This document shows positions 19,395 through 28,110 of a DNA stretch of 64,000 bases, in pieces (the first letter of the stretch is position 1; each line of letters opens with the position of its first letter). The notes beneath the pieces were generated by a model. It did not search any database and had not been told where the DNA came from. It was given only the letters and a program-made list of their open reading frames with translations. Source of the stretch: CAJCJE01 sp963818685 (GTDB lineage: Bacteria > Actinomycetota > Actinomycetes > Mycobacteriales > Pseudonocardiaceae); contig CAWFTJ010000009.1 in assembly GCA_963818685.1 (NCBI GenBank), forward strand, positions 1 to 64,000. Reading direction: 5' to 3'. The translations under genes were made by a program, and so were the position numbers.

Positions 19395-21041
19395 TTAATG
19401 CCGGCGAACCAACACGATGGTGAAATCATCCGCGAACAAAGTATTGCCGCACCAGCCGCGCACATGCTCCGCCAGCGCCTTGACGATATCTCCGCAGGAC
19501 TCGGACTTCCGCGCGGCGAGAAACTCGCCTAATCCGTTTTCGCCGAATTCCTCGTCGTCGCGCAGTACACGCCTCTGTTACCCCGTCACTGAATAGCGCC
19601 AGCATTTCGCCGCGCTCCAGCCTGGTCTCGCGCATTCGTATTTCACGCAGGGGAATATTCCCATCATCAGGCCGCTGCCGCCCAGTGGCTCCACTCTGCC
19701 GTCAGCCCGCAGCACTAAAGGGTAGTTGTGTCCTGCGTTGCTGTAGCGCAAAGTGCCCGTCGCCGGTATCGAGCAGTCCGTAAAAAAATGTGATGAACTT
19801 GCCCAGGGGACAGCGCTCGGCCAGATTGCGATTCAGGGTTGTGACTGCGGCTGCCGGATCTGGCGCAGTTTCGACGAGCATCTGAACACGGGCCTGAAGG
19901 CTCGACATCAATAGCGCCGCTGGCAATCCTTTGCCGGATACATCGCCGACGACCAAGCCCAAGGCGTCCATCCTTATAAGGAAGAAAATCGTAGTAGTCA
20001 CCGCCCGACCGTGCGGCACGGCAGATTGAGTCCCGCCAGATCGTAACCCTCGACAACCGGCGCTTGGAGCGGGCAAAAGACTTTGCTGAATTTCGCTCGC
20101 TTGCGTGAGTTCTAACTCCATCAGCTTTTCCGATTGCTCGACGGTCGCGAGCCGCGCATGCTCGATGCGAATGGCGGCGACATTCGCCATTACCGTCAGC
20201 AAATCAAGGTCTTCCTGCGAAAACGGGCGAAAGAACGCGCCGTTATCCACATAAATCAGGCCGATCACACGATCGCCCGTTTGCAACGGCACGGCCATCA
20301 TGCTTCGTACCTGCTGCATCACGATGCTCTTCTGCTGCCGCAGCGCGTCGTCCGATTGGGCATCGCTCACCACCAGCGAGCATTTCTCCTTGATGACGCG
20401 GTCGCGCACAGCCGTGCTGAGGAAAAACCTTCACCTTTGCTCGCGCGAACTACAAGTTCACCGTCTTCCAGCGTGAGAATCACACCGCGCTTCGCTTCCA
20501 TTGCAGAAAGCGCCAGATCCAAAATCACGGCGAACAGTTCTTCTAAAGGCCGGTGACCCGCCAGCTCCTGTCCAGCGCGAATCAAGGCCCGCACGACCCG
20601 GCCAGTGGTGAGCGGCGCTTCCTTTTGCTGCGGGCCTGGCTCCGCGGCCTTGCCAAGCACTTTATCGAGGCTGGTGACAATGGTTGCCTCGCGCGTGGTC
20701 TTCTCGCGACTCTTGCGGCACGAACGAAATGACGTTGGCTTGCGGCCTGGCGGGATCACGAACTTCGATGGTCAAATGGCCCGGCATAGATTCGATCGCC
20801 GCCCTTCAGCCGGTGCGGCTCCTTCAGACTGGTTGCATTGACCACCGTGCCGTTCCGGCTGGCGCAGTCCTTCACGAACCAGACCGCTCTCCTGATGCTC
20901 GAAGCACAGGTGATAGCGCGAAACCAGGGATCCTCCGGATAGGCGAGATGATTCTCAGGCGGCGCGGCCCAGCGACAATAAGTCGTTGTTCAACTGAACC
21001 GTGGTAGAGGAACCTTCCGGCCCGGAAATCAGCAACTCCAT
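19395..21041 (-). CDS. FHA-GAF-PP2C (SpoIIE-type) serine phosphatase, several frameshifts
   Basis: About 549 aa. ATG 21041 begins an FHA domain (MELLISGPEGSSTTVQLNN, then LVRER/N-G motifs spread over shifted frames to about 20760). A GAF domain follows (LIRAGQELAGHRPLEELFAV, LTLEDGELVVRASKGEGF, SMMAVPLQTGDRVIGLIYVD). The C-terminal SpoIIE/PP2C domain has the metal-binding GGDYYDF, VVGDVSGKGLPAALLMS, and ends ADDFTIVLVRRH. The domain set implies a phosphothreonine-reading module and small-ligand sensor controlling dephosphorylation of a serine-phosphorylated partner, as in anti-anti-sigma switches. No kinase or STAS partner gene is adjacent. Located between NDH-2 (61 nt upstream) and the beta-lactamase-like gene. 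Confidence 0.82.
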
Positions 21042-21102
21042 ATGAGTCCTATGGTCGCATCCTAAACCAAATCAAACATTACACCAATCAGCATAGAGCA
21101 CA

Positions 21103-22436
21103 TTAGATACCAGCGGTGTTCTCGAGAGGCGCGTTACTCGCTACAGATTCGGCGGCCGCGGTGCCCGTAATCAGGCGCGCTCCGCGGTTGAACGTCAGGT
21201 ACTGGAACCCCCACTGTATGAAAACAAGTACCCGGCTTTGAAACTCCACAATATAAAACAAGTGAATAAACAGCCAAACCAGCCAGGCGGGAAAGCCCGA
21301 CAGGTGAACGCCAAATATGTTCGCGACAGCGGCAGCGCGCCCGATGACCGCCAAATCTCCTTTATCGAAATAGCGAAAAGGTTCAATTTCACCTGCAGTT
21401 CCCTTTAACCGTTTGACAATCGTTTTGGCTGCATATGCCCCGCCCTGCATGGCGACTTGGGCGACGCCGGGCAATGGTTTTCCATCCGGTTTTGACGTGC
21501 TAAGGCGAGATCGCCCACCACAAAGATGTCGGGAAAGTTCGGGATCGTAAGCTCCGGACGTCACTTTGATGCGTCCTGACTTGTCCGTTTCCGCCCCCGT
21601 GCGCTTCGCTAACTGCCGGCCGAAATCCGACACCCCTACTCCGGCTGCCCAGATGACGGTATGCGAAGGAATGCGCTGAGAGACCCGAGGCGGTTTTTAC
21701 GGTTACACCGCCGCCATCAACAGCGGTCACGTCAACTCCACATCGCACGCGAACGCCCAATTTCAGCAGGGACTTCTCTGCTTTCTTCGACAGGTCTTCG
21801 GGATAGGTTACTAATACGCGCGGCGCGTGGTCCAGAACGAGAATTCTCGCATCCGCCGGCCGTATGGAGCGGAAATCGTTTTTCAAGGTATGAAGCGCAA
21901 TCTCACCCAGTGCGCCGCCCAGCTCTACTCCGGTAGGCTCCCGCGCCCACAATCACGAAAGTCAGCCAGGCATTCCTCTCCTCTATGTCGCTGATCCGTT
22001 CCGCGGCTTCGAACGCGAACAGGATTTTGTGGCGGATCATCGTGGCCTCTTCAACGCTCTTCAGGCTCGGAGCCCACTCCCGCCAATCGTCATGCCCGAA
22101 ATACACGCTTTGCGACCCGGTCGACACAATCAACGAATCATATTCAACGTCGGAATGGTCTTTCAGGACGACTCGCTTCGCGGATGGATCGATGTCGACT
22201 GCCTCTTCGAGCAGCACCCGCGTATTCTTCTGGCGGCTCAAGATGCCGCGTAGCGGGGCGGCAATTTCGCCCGGCGACAGCGACCCGGTCGCCACTTGAT
22301 ACAGCAGCGGCTGAAATAAATGGAAGTTGCGGCGGTCCAGCAGCGTGATTTGGACTGGCGCGCGCTTCAGCGCTTGCGCGGCATACAGGCCGCCGAAGCC
22401 TCCACCTAAAATGACAACGCGATGTTTGTCCGCCAT
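21103..22436 (-). CDS. ndh: Type II NADH:quinone oxidoreductase, frameshifted
   Basis: About 444 aa. N-terminal FAD-binding motif VVILGGGFGGLYAAQAL, then FHLFQPLLYQVATG and LIVSTGSQSVYFG. The second Rossmann motif, for NADH (VIVGAGxTGVELGGALGE), is split by a shift near 21950; DILVVGD-type FAD motif is split near 21510 (FPDIFVVGDLAL after correction). GVAQVAMQGGAYAAKTI and the C-terminal membrane-anchoring amphipathic region (WLVWLFIHLFYIVEF) complete the family. It feeds electrons from NADH to the quinone pool without pumping protons. AAGGAGAAAG precedes ATG 22436. Confidence 0.87.
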
Positions 22437-22455
22437 TCGCTTTCTTTCTCCTTAG

Positions 22456-22623
22456 CTACAGAAATTCACGACCAAGCGGCAGGCCGACCTGGATGCATTC
22501 TTCCACCGTCGCCGTGACCGCCGGATCGATCGTGAAATACTGCCGGGCAATGCCGATCTCCGGAATTTGCGGCGATTCATCCTGGAAGACCGCTTTCAAT
22601 TTACACTGGCAGGATGGCGGCAA
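22456..22623 (-). CDS. Possible small protein upstream of ndh
   Basis: A frame of ~55 codons from a possible TTG at 22623 to TAG at 22456 encodes a coding-like C-terminal stretch (AVFQDESPQIPEIGIARQYF, then TIDPAVTATVEECIQVGLPL). The frame is open further upstream to about 22684 but without a good start, and PPSCQCKLK resembles a CxC site. It ends 19 nt before ndh. It may be a small conserved protein of the ndh operon or the tail of a lost gene. I do not recognise it. Confidence 0.3.
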   Translation of the reverse strand: MPPSCQCKLKAVFQDESPQIPEIGIARQYFTIDPAVTATVEECIQVGLPLGREFL

Positions 22624-22687
22624 GCGTAACTGCGCCGCCGAGGGGACTTGCTGCCGGGATTCTCGGTCAAAGTGGCTGATTTATTTC

Positions 22688-25600
22688 TTAGTGAAAATCA
22701 TGCGAACGCATGATTGCCGCGTCGCGAAAGCTTAATTCCTCGATCTCGCCTGCCTTCACGGAGATCACGCCCGTGACGCTTTGCAACACGCCTTTTATAA
22801 GAACGTAAGGCGCGGTAGTGCAGACGTGGCGCCTTCGGTCGAAAAGATCCGGCTGCACAATGACGTTCACGATGCCCGTTTCGTCTTCCAGGCTCAGGAA
22901 TACGAATCCCTTCGCCGTGCCGGGGCGCTGGCGCGTAATGACGCATCCGGCAACTTTCAAAATCATGCCGTCGCGCTGTGCTTTTGCCGTGGCGGCATCC
23001 AGGACGCCCATTCCGCGCATCCGGTCGCGATAATACGCCATCGGATGCTTGCCGATACTGAGTCCGCTATTGCTGAAATCCGCATATGTGCGCTGTCCAG
23101 GTGTCATGGGTTCAAGCGGCGCAACTGCCATTCTCCTCGGCTGCGGATTCCAGCAATTCTCCTACGGGCTGCAGAGCCAATTCTGCTTGCCACAAGGCGC
23201 CCCGCCGGTGCCGGTCGCACTTCTCTTTCGGCAAAGCGTTCAATGCACCCAGTTCTGAAAGCGCGGCGATCTCATCTTTTTGCAATTCAGGAACGCGCCG
23301 GACCAAATCACGCAACGACGTAAACGGCGTCTCGATTACGCTCCTGCTCGATTTTTCGCGCTGTCGCGGAGCTCAGGCCGCGTACATAATTGAATCCCAA
23401 CCGCACATACTTGGCTTTACCATCGGTTTCCACCGTGCAGAGATAATCAGACCGCAGAATATCCACGGGCCTAAATCGCTGCCCGTGCCGCTGGGCGTCT
23501 TTAACTAGCGTCGCCGGCGAGTAAAATCCCATCGGCTGATTGTTCAACATTGCAGCCATGAAAGCCGCCAGGTAATGGCACTTCAAATAAGCACTGGCGT
23601 AAGCAAGCAGAGCAAAGCTCGCTGCATGCGATTCCGGAAATCCATAGAGCGCGAAAGAGGTAATTGCTTGCACAATGCGATCCTGCGTTTCGCCGGTGAT
23701 GCTTTTCCTCTCCATGCCTTCGCGCAGCTTCACCTCTACTTCTTTCATGCGCTTTTCGGAACGCTTGAAACCAAAAGCGCGCCGCAATTCTTCCGCTTGG
23801 CCGCCGCTGAATCCCGCCGCAATCATGGCAATCCGGATCAGTTGCTCCTGGAATAAGGGAACGCCAAGCGTTCTCTTCAAAACAGGTTCTAGCGACGGAT
23901 GCAGGCAAACAGGCTCTTCCAAACCTTGCCGCCGCTTTAAATAGGGATGCAACATTTGCCCCACAATCGGCCCGGGACGAATAATCGCAACTTGCACCAC
24001 AATGTCATAGAACGTCGCAGGCTTCATGCGCGGCAGGCACGACATCTGCGCACGGCTCTCTACCTGAAACAACCCGATCGTATCTGCTTTTTGCAAGCAG
24101 GCGTAGACCTCCGGATCTTTGTCCGGCAAGTGTGCAAGATCCACTGTTTCGCCGTAATGATCACGAATAATTTCGATCGTATTTTCGAGCACGGCCATCA
24201 TGCCCAGACCGAGCAGATCCACTTTGATAATCCCGAGATCCGCGCAATCGTCTTTATCCCATTGCACGACTACGCGCCCCGGCATCGTAGCCGGCTCCAG
24301 TGGAACGATCAAATCGAGCTGGCCTTGGCAAATCACCATACCTCCCGAATGCTGCCCGAGGTGACGCGGCAGATCCAGAATCTCGGTCGTGAGTGAAAAG
24401 AATTTCAAAGTGCGTGGATCGCGCAGATCAAAGCCCTGCTCCGCAAAGCGGCGTTCCAGGCTGTCTTTCGAATCTTTCCACTCGAACGGATTGATTTGGC
24501 TGGCTAGTTGCGCGATCTCTGGTTCTTCATAACCCAAGGCCTTTCCGACGTCTCTCACAGCTGAGCGGCCGCGATACGTAATGACATTCGCAGTCATTGC
24601 CGCGCCGAGTTTCCCGTACCGCTCATACACGTATTGAATGGCGCGCTCGCGCTGATCTCCGCTTGGCAAATCGAGATCGATATCCGGCATCTCCCCGCGC
24701 TCTTCCGTCAGGAAACGCTCAAATAACAAATCCATTCCGACCGGATCCACCGCGGTAATTCCGAGCGAATAGCAAACTGCGCTGTTGGCCGCCGACCCAC
24801 GTCCCTGCACAAGAATGTTGTGCTTGCGGCAAAACTCGACTATGTCCCAAACGATCAGAAAATAGCCTGCAAGGCTCAGCTTTTCAATCAGCGCCAATTC
24901 GCGCTCTACTTGACGCTGCGCCGCTTCGTAATACGGTTGATAGCGCTGCCGTGCTCCGGCATCCGCGAGCTGCCGCAAGTAGGACATTTCCGTCTGGCCC
25001 TGCGGCACCGGATACTTTGGGAACTGATAGCCAAGATCGGTGAGCGTAAAATCCAGTCGCCCTGCCAGATCACCGGTATTCGCGAATGCATCCGGCAGAT
25101 CCGCAAATAGTTCCTGCATTTCGCTCGAGCTCTTCATGTGCCGCTCTGCATTGAAATTGAGTAGCGTTCCCGCTTCCGCAATTGGCACGTTGTGCCGGAT
25201 AGAAGTGAGAACATCTTCGAGTTCCCGGCGGTCTGGGGTTGCCTGTGTCACGCCGTTTGTCGCGAGAAGCGGCAGTTTCATGCTGCTCGCCAGTTCAACA
25301 AGCGCCTGGTTTCGAGCTTCTTGCTCGCGACGATAATGCCGCTGCACTTCCACAAACACATTCTTCCGGCCAAACAAACCAACTAAACGTTCGAGGCCTC
25401 TTCTAGCCTCTCGCGCGGCAGCCGGACCTTCGAATGTGTGGAACACCTGCGCGAGCGGTCCTTCTTCACCGCCGGTCAGGCAAATCAATCCCTGAGCGAA
25501 CTCGGCAAAATCTTCTTGTATTGCGAACGGATTTTCCGGCTTGCCGGGACCAGGGCCTCGGAATTTAGTTCGCGTAATCAAACGGCACAGGTTTTGATAT

Positions 25601-25860
25601 CCTTGCCGGTTTTCTGCCAGCAGCGTATACCGGCAATTCTCGGAAGAACCGACTTCGGCGCCAATCAATGCCCGAATTCCCAGCTTCTTCGCCGCAAGAT
25701 GAAAACGTGGCGAGCCATATACCCCGTGCGCATCGGTGACCGCCATAGCCGGCTGATCGAGTTCCGCGCAACGCGACGCCAAATCCTCCGGCAGTGAAGC
25801 GCCTTCCAAAAAGGAGAATGCGGAGCGTGCGTGCAGCTCCACGTAAGGCCCGGCAGACAT
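22688..25860 (-). CDS. dnaE2: Error-prone DNA polymerase DnaE2 (ImuC), one frameshift
   Basis: About 1057 aa, the normal length. N-terminal PHP domain starts YVELHARSAFSFLEGASLP, matching DnaE2 rather than DnaE1. The catalytic palm carries PDIDLDLPSGDQRE near residue 390 and QGRGSAANSAVCY before it; NVITYRGRSAVRDVGKALG follows. The OB-fold C-terminus ends AAIMRSHDFH, a DnaE2 hallmark. A single one-base shift near 23310 splits it. It performs SOS-induced translesion synthesis, normally with ImuA/ImuB, neither of which is encoded in this window. It starts 9 nt after a metallophosphoesterase gene with which it shares a promoter. Confidence 0.93.
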
Positions 25861-25869
25861 CCGGTCTTA

Positions 25870-26838
25870 TTATAGGCGAACAAAAGGAGAAAATGGACTA
25901 CAGGCTCGCAATTCGATGAGAGCAACCTCAGGCGGACAATTGAAGCGGATCGGTAACATCGACGAGCCTGCGCCGGCGGTTGTGTACCCGCGCATTTGCT
26001 GATAGGTCCAAGGCCCATAGGAAAGCGGCTTGGGGCATCTTGCGTTGTGACGGAGAGAGCCGACGCCGGGGAACCGAATTTGGCCAGCGTGCGTGTGTCC
26101 ACAGAGATAAAGATGAATGCCGCGATCGGCGGCCTCGTTATACAGCTCCGGGGCATGAGCGAGTAGAATCTTGAACTCATCGGGAGGAACCGAAGCTAAA
26201 GCACCGGGAAGATCGTCACATTGATAGTCAAATGGATCATCGACCCCCACCAGCCACACTGCCGCATTCCGTTGCCGGATCTCCGCTGCCTCATTGACCA
26301 GCATCCGCACACCCATTTCTTCGAGCGTGACGGCGATCTCGGACGAATCGTGGTTGCCGAGGATACCGAAAATCCCGTGCTTCGCCGAGACGCTTGAAAC
26401 GATGGGTTTCATGCGCCGGTAAACCTCTTCGCAAGGACCACGGTCCTCAAAACGGTAGTCGCCGGTCAGAACGCATACGTCCGGTTTCAAATCGCTGACT
26501 AACTCGGCCAGGACTTCCGCGAGCCCGTCCACTCCATCAATGTGCAGGTCCGAGATGTGGAGGATTTGAAATTTATCAAATTGCGGAGGCAGACCGGCGA
26601 AATGCATCTCTACGTTGCGAACGACCGGAGCAAGCGCATTTCGGACGCCTCGGCCGTATAGACCGGCTATTCGGAGCCCGTGCTTCAACAGCGGCGAAGT
26701 GACGTGCCGCTCAAACTTGCGCGATAGCCGCGAGTGCCGGAAAGTGCCCTCAGTACGCGTAAAGTGATCTTCGATGGCCCTTCTGTCGTTCAGGCGCTCT
26801 GATAGCGCGCACTCCTGAAGGGAGGTGCTAACTCGCAT
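25870..26838 (-). CDS. Metallophosphoesterase (YkuE-like calcineurin fold)
   Basis: 322 aa, intact. All metal-binding blocks are visible in order: ISDLHID (DxH), LTGDYRFED (GD), GNHDSSE (GNHD), LLAHAPE, and CGHTHAGQ (GHxH). The N-terminal ~70 residues lack the membrane anchor of YaeI/YkuE and are polar and Arg-rich instead. A phosphodiesterase or phosphatase acting in the cytoplasm or at the membrane; substrate unknown. It is the promoter-proximal gene of a two-gene unit with dnaE2, which hints at a DNA-damage link, although such enzymes are also general housekeeping genes. Confidence 0.88.
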   Translation of the reverse strand: MRVSTSLQECALSERLNDRRAIEDHFTRTEGTFRHSRLSRKFERHVTSPLLKHGLRIAGLYGRGVRNALAPVVRNVEMHFAGLPPQFDKFQILHISDLHIDGVDGLAEVLAELVSDLKPDVCVLTGDYRFEDRGPCEEVYRRMKPIVSSVSAKHGIFGILGNHDSSEIAVTLEEMGVRMLVNEAAEIRQRNAAVWLVGVDDPFDYQCDDLPGALASVPPDEFKILLAHAPELYNEAADRGIHLYLCGHTHAGQIRFPGVGSLRHNARCPKPLSYGPWTYQQMRGYTTAGAGSSMLPIRFNCPPEVALIELRACSPFSPFVRL

Positions 26839-26849
26839 GTATATCTCTA

Positions 26850-26883
26850 GTTTGCCGTAGAACCTGGCGTTTGACCATAGAAC
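26850..26883 (-). promoter_or_regulatory. Direct repeat upstream of metallophosphoesterase-dnaE2 operon
   Basis: On the minus strand, GTTCTATGGTCAAAC (26883-26869) is followed 20 bp later by GTTCTACGGCAAAC (26863-26850), ending 11 nt before ATG 26838. Two near-identical half-sites about two helical turns apart suggest a regulator operator. The half-site begins with GTTC, like the alpha-proteobacterial LexA box, but the spacing is not the GTTC-N7-GTTC pattern. It lies in the 74-bp divergent gap shared with the O-methyltransferase gene. Confidence 0.5.
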
Positions 26884-26912
26884 TCGCGATTTGGGCGGTC
26901 TAGGCTGGGAGA

Positions 26913-27579
26913 ATGGCCGACACGAAGAGCTTATCTTGCGGGTGAAGCGCTAACCAACTATCTCCGTCGCGTGGGAGTGGATGAAACAGATGTTCTACGG
27001 CGGCTGCGCGAAGAGACGGCAGCGCATCCTCTAGCGCGGATGCAGATCTCGCCGGAACAGGGGCAATTTTTCCGGGTATTGCTGGGCGCGATCGGCGCGA
27101 GGAGAACCCTGGAAGTGGGAGTATTCACCGGATACAGTTCGATTATTACTGCGATGGCGCTCCCTCCGGACGGACGCGTCGTTGCGTGTGACGTGAGTGA
27201 AGAGTTTACGGCGGTAGCCAAACGCTATTGGAAGGAAGCGGGCGTGGACCAGAAGATCGAGTTGCGGCTGGCGCCTGCTGCCGAAACGCTGCAACGCCTT
27301 ATCGATGACGGGGCAAGCGCAACCTTCGACTTCGCTTTCATCGACGCCGACAAAACCGGATATGACACGTATTACGAACAGGCGCTGCAACTGGTCCGCC
27401 CCGGCGGTCTTATCGCGCTCGACAATATGCTGTCGCATGGCCGTGTGCTCGAAAACGAAAGCTCAGAGGCTGACGTTGTCGCTATACAGAAGCTGAATGA
27501 GAAGATCCACAAAGATCCACGCGTCCTGGCGGTGCTGGTTCCCATCGCCGACGGCCTCACGCTAGCGCAGCGCCGTTGA
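26913..27579 (+). CDS. SAM-dependent O-methyltransferase (class I, CCoAOMT-like), N-terminal frameshift
   Basis: About 222 aa. ATG 26913 starts the protein; a one-base correction near 26920 joins it to RRAYLAGEALTNYLRRVGVD, after which the frame is clean to 27579. Motif I is TLEVGVFTGYSS, acidic SAM-binding CDVSEEF, and FDFAFIDADKTGYDTYYE followed by VRPGGLIALDNML, all typical of the caffeoyl-CoA O-methyltransferase-like family. It methylates catechol-like hydroxyls, metal dependent. Divergent from the metallophosphoesterase-dnaE2 operon. Confidence 0.85.
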
Positions 27580-27606
27580 ACGTGGCGCAACGGCCTTGAA
27601 AGCTTC

Positions 27607-27612
27607 TATAAT
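27607..27612 (+). promoter_or_regulatory. Consensus -10 hexamer TATAAT upstream of the glycine-zipper gene
   Basis: A perfect TATAAT sits 37 nt before ATG 27649. No good -35 lies at the normal spacing. A short CCGGG-TTT-CCCGG hairpin lies between it and the ribosome site TTGGAGG, so the leader could be structured. Confidence 0.4.
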
Positions 27613-27648
27613 CGTCCGAACCGGGTTTCCCGGCTTTGGAGGATTACG

Positions 27649-28110
27649 ATGCGGCTGCTATTTACACTGGGTCTCTTAGCCGCGCTCGGGACTGCTGCCA
27701 ATGCGCAAGACCGGCACAACTGGGACTCGCTTGCACAATTGAAAACAGGCGATCGGGTTCGCCTCTCCCTCACAAGCCGGGGACCGGTAACCGGAGCATT
27801 CCAGAACTATACGCCGGAACAACTGACGGTTGGAGATGTGAGCGCGAAAAAGCAAGAAGTGGTCAAAGTAGAGCGCTACCGGCAGGGTGGAGGAGGCCGC
27901 GGGAAATCCGCGGCAATTGGCGCGCTGATCGGGTTCGGAGGCGGGTTCGCGGTCGGTGCCGCCGCCGGCGGATGCAATAAGAATCAATTCGGACCATGCA
28001 TCTCGCGGGGTGAGTTTGGAGCGATCATCGGAGCCGTTGGCGCTGTGGTTGGCGCAACTATCGGTGCGCTGCTGCCGCACCACAACAAAGACGTTATTTA
28101 CTCACGTTAG
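27649..28110 (+). CDS. Secreted glycine-zipper protein
   Basis: 153 aa with a signal peptide (MRLLFTLGLLAALGTAANAQ). Residues ~25-80 form a small beta domain resembling an Sm-like/SH3 barrel (LKTGDRVRLSLTSRGPVTGA). Two glycine-zipper helices follow (SAAIGALIGFGGGFAVGAAA and FGAIIGAVGAVVGATIGALL) around a CNKNQFGPC loop with a likely disulfide. The family is common in acidobacteria and of unknown function; glycine zippers usually insert in or pack against a membrane. A TTGGAGG ribosome site precedes the ATG. Its 3' end overlaps the convergent S9 peptidase by 17 nt. Confidence 0.75.
   Translation: MRLLFTLGLLAALGTAANAQDRHNWDSLAQLKTGDRVRLSLTSRGPVTGAFQNYTPEQLTVGDVSAKKQEVVKVERYRQGGGGRGKSAAIGALIGFGGGFAVGAAAGGCNKNQFGPCISRGEFGAIIGAVGAVVGATIGALLPHHNKDVIYSR

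Noticed and set aside
22688..25860. Replicative DnaE1
   Set aside because: The ELHARSAFSFLEGAS start, ~1057-aa length and SHDFH ending are DnaE2 features.
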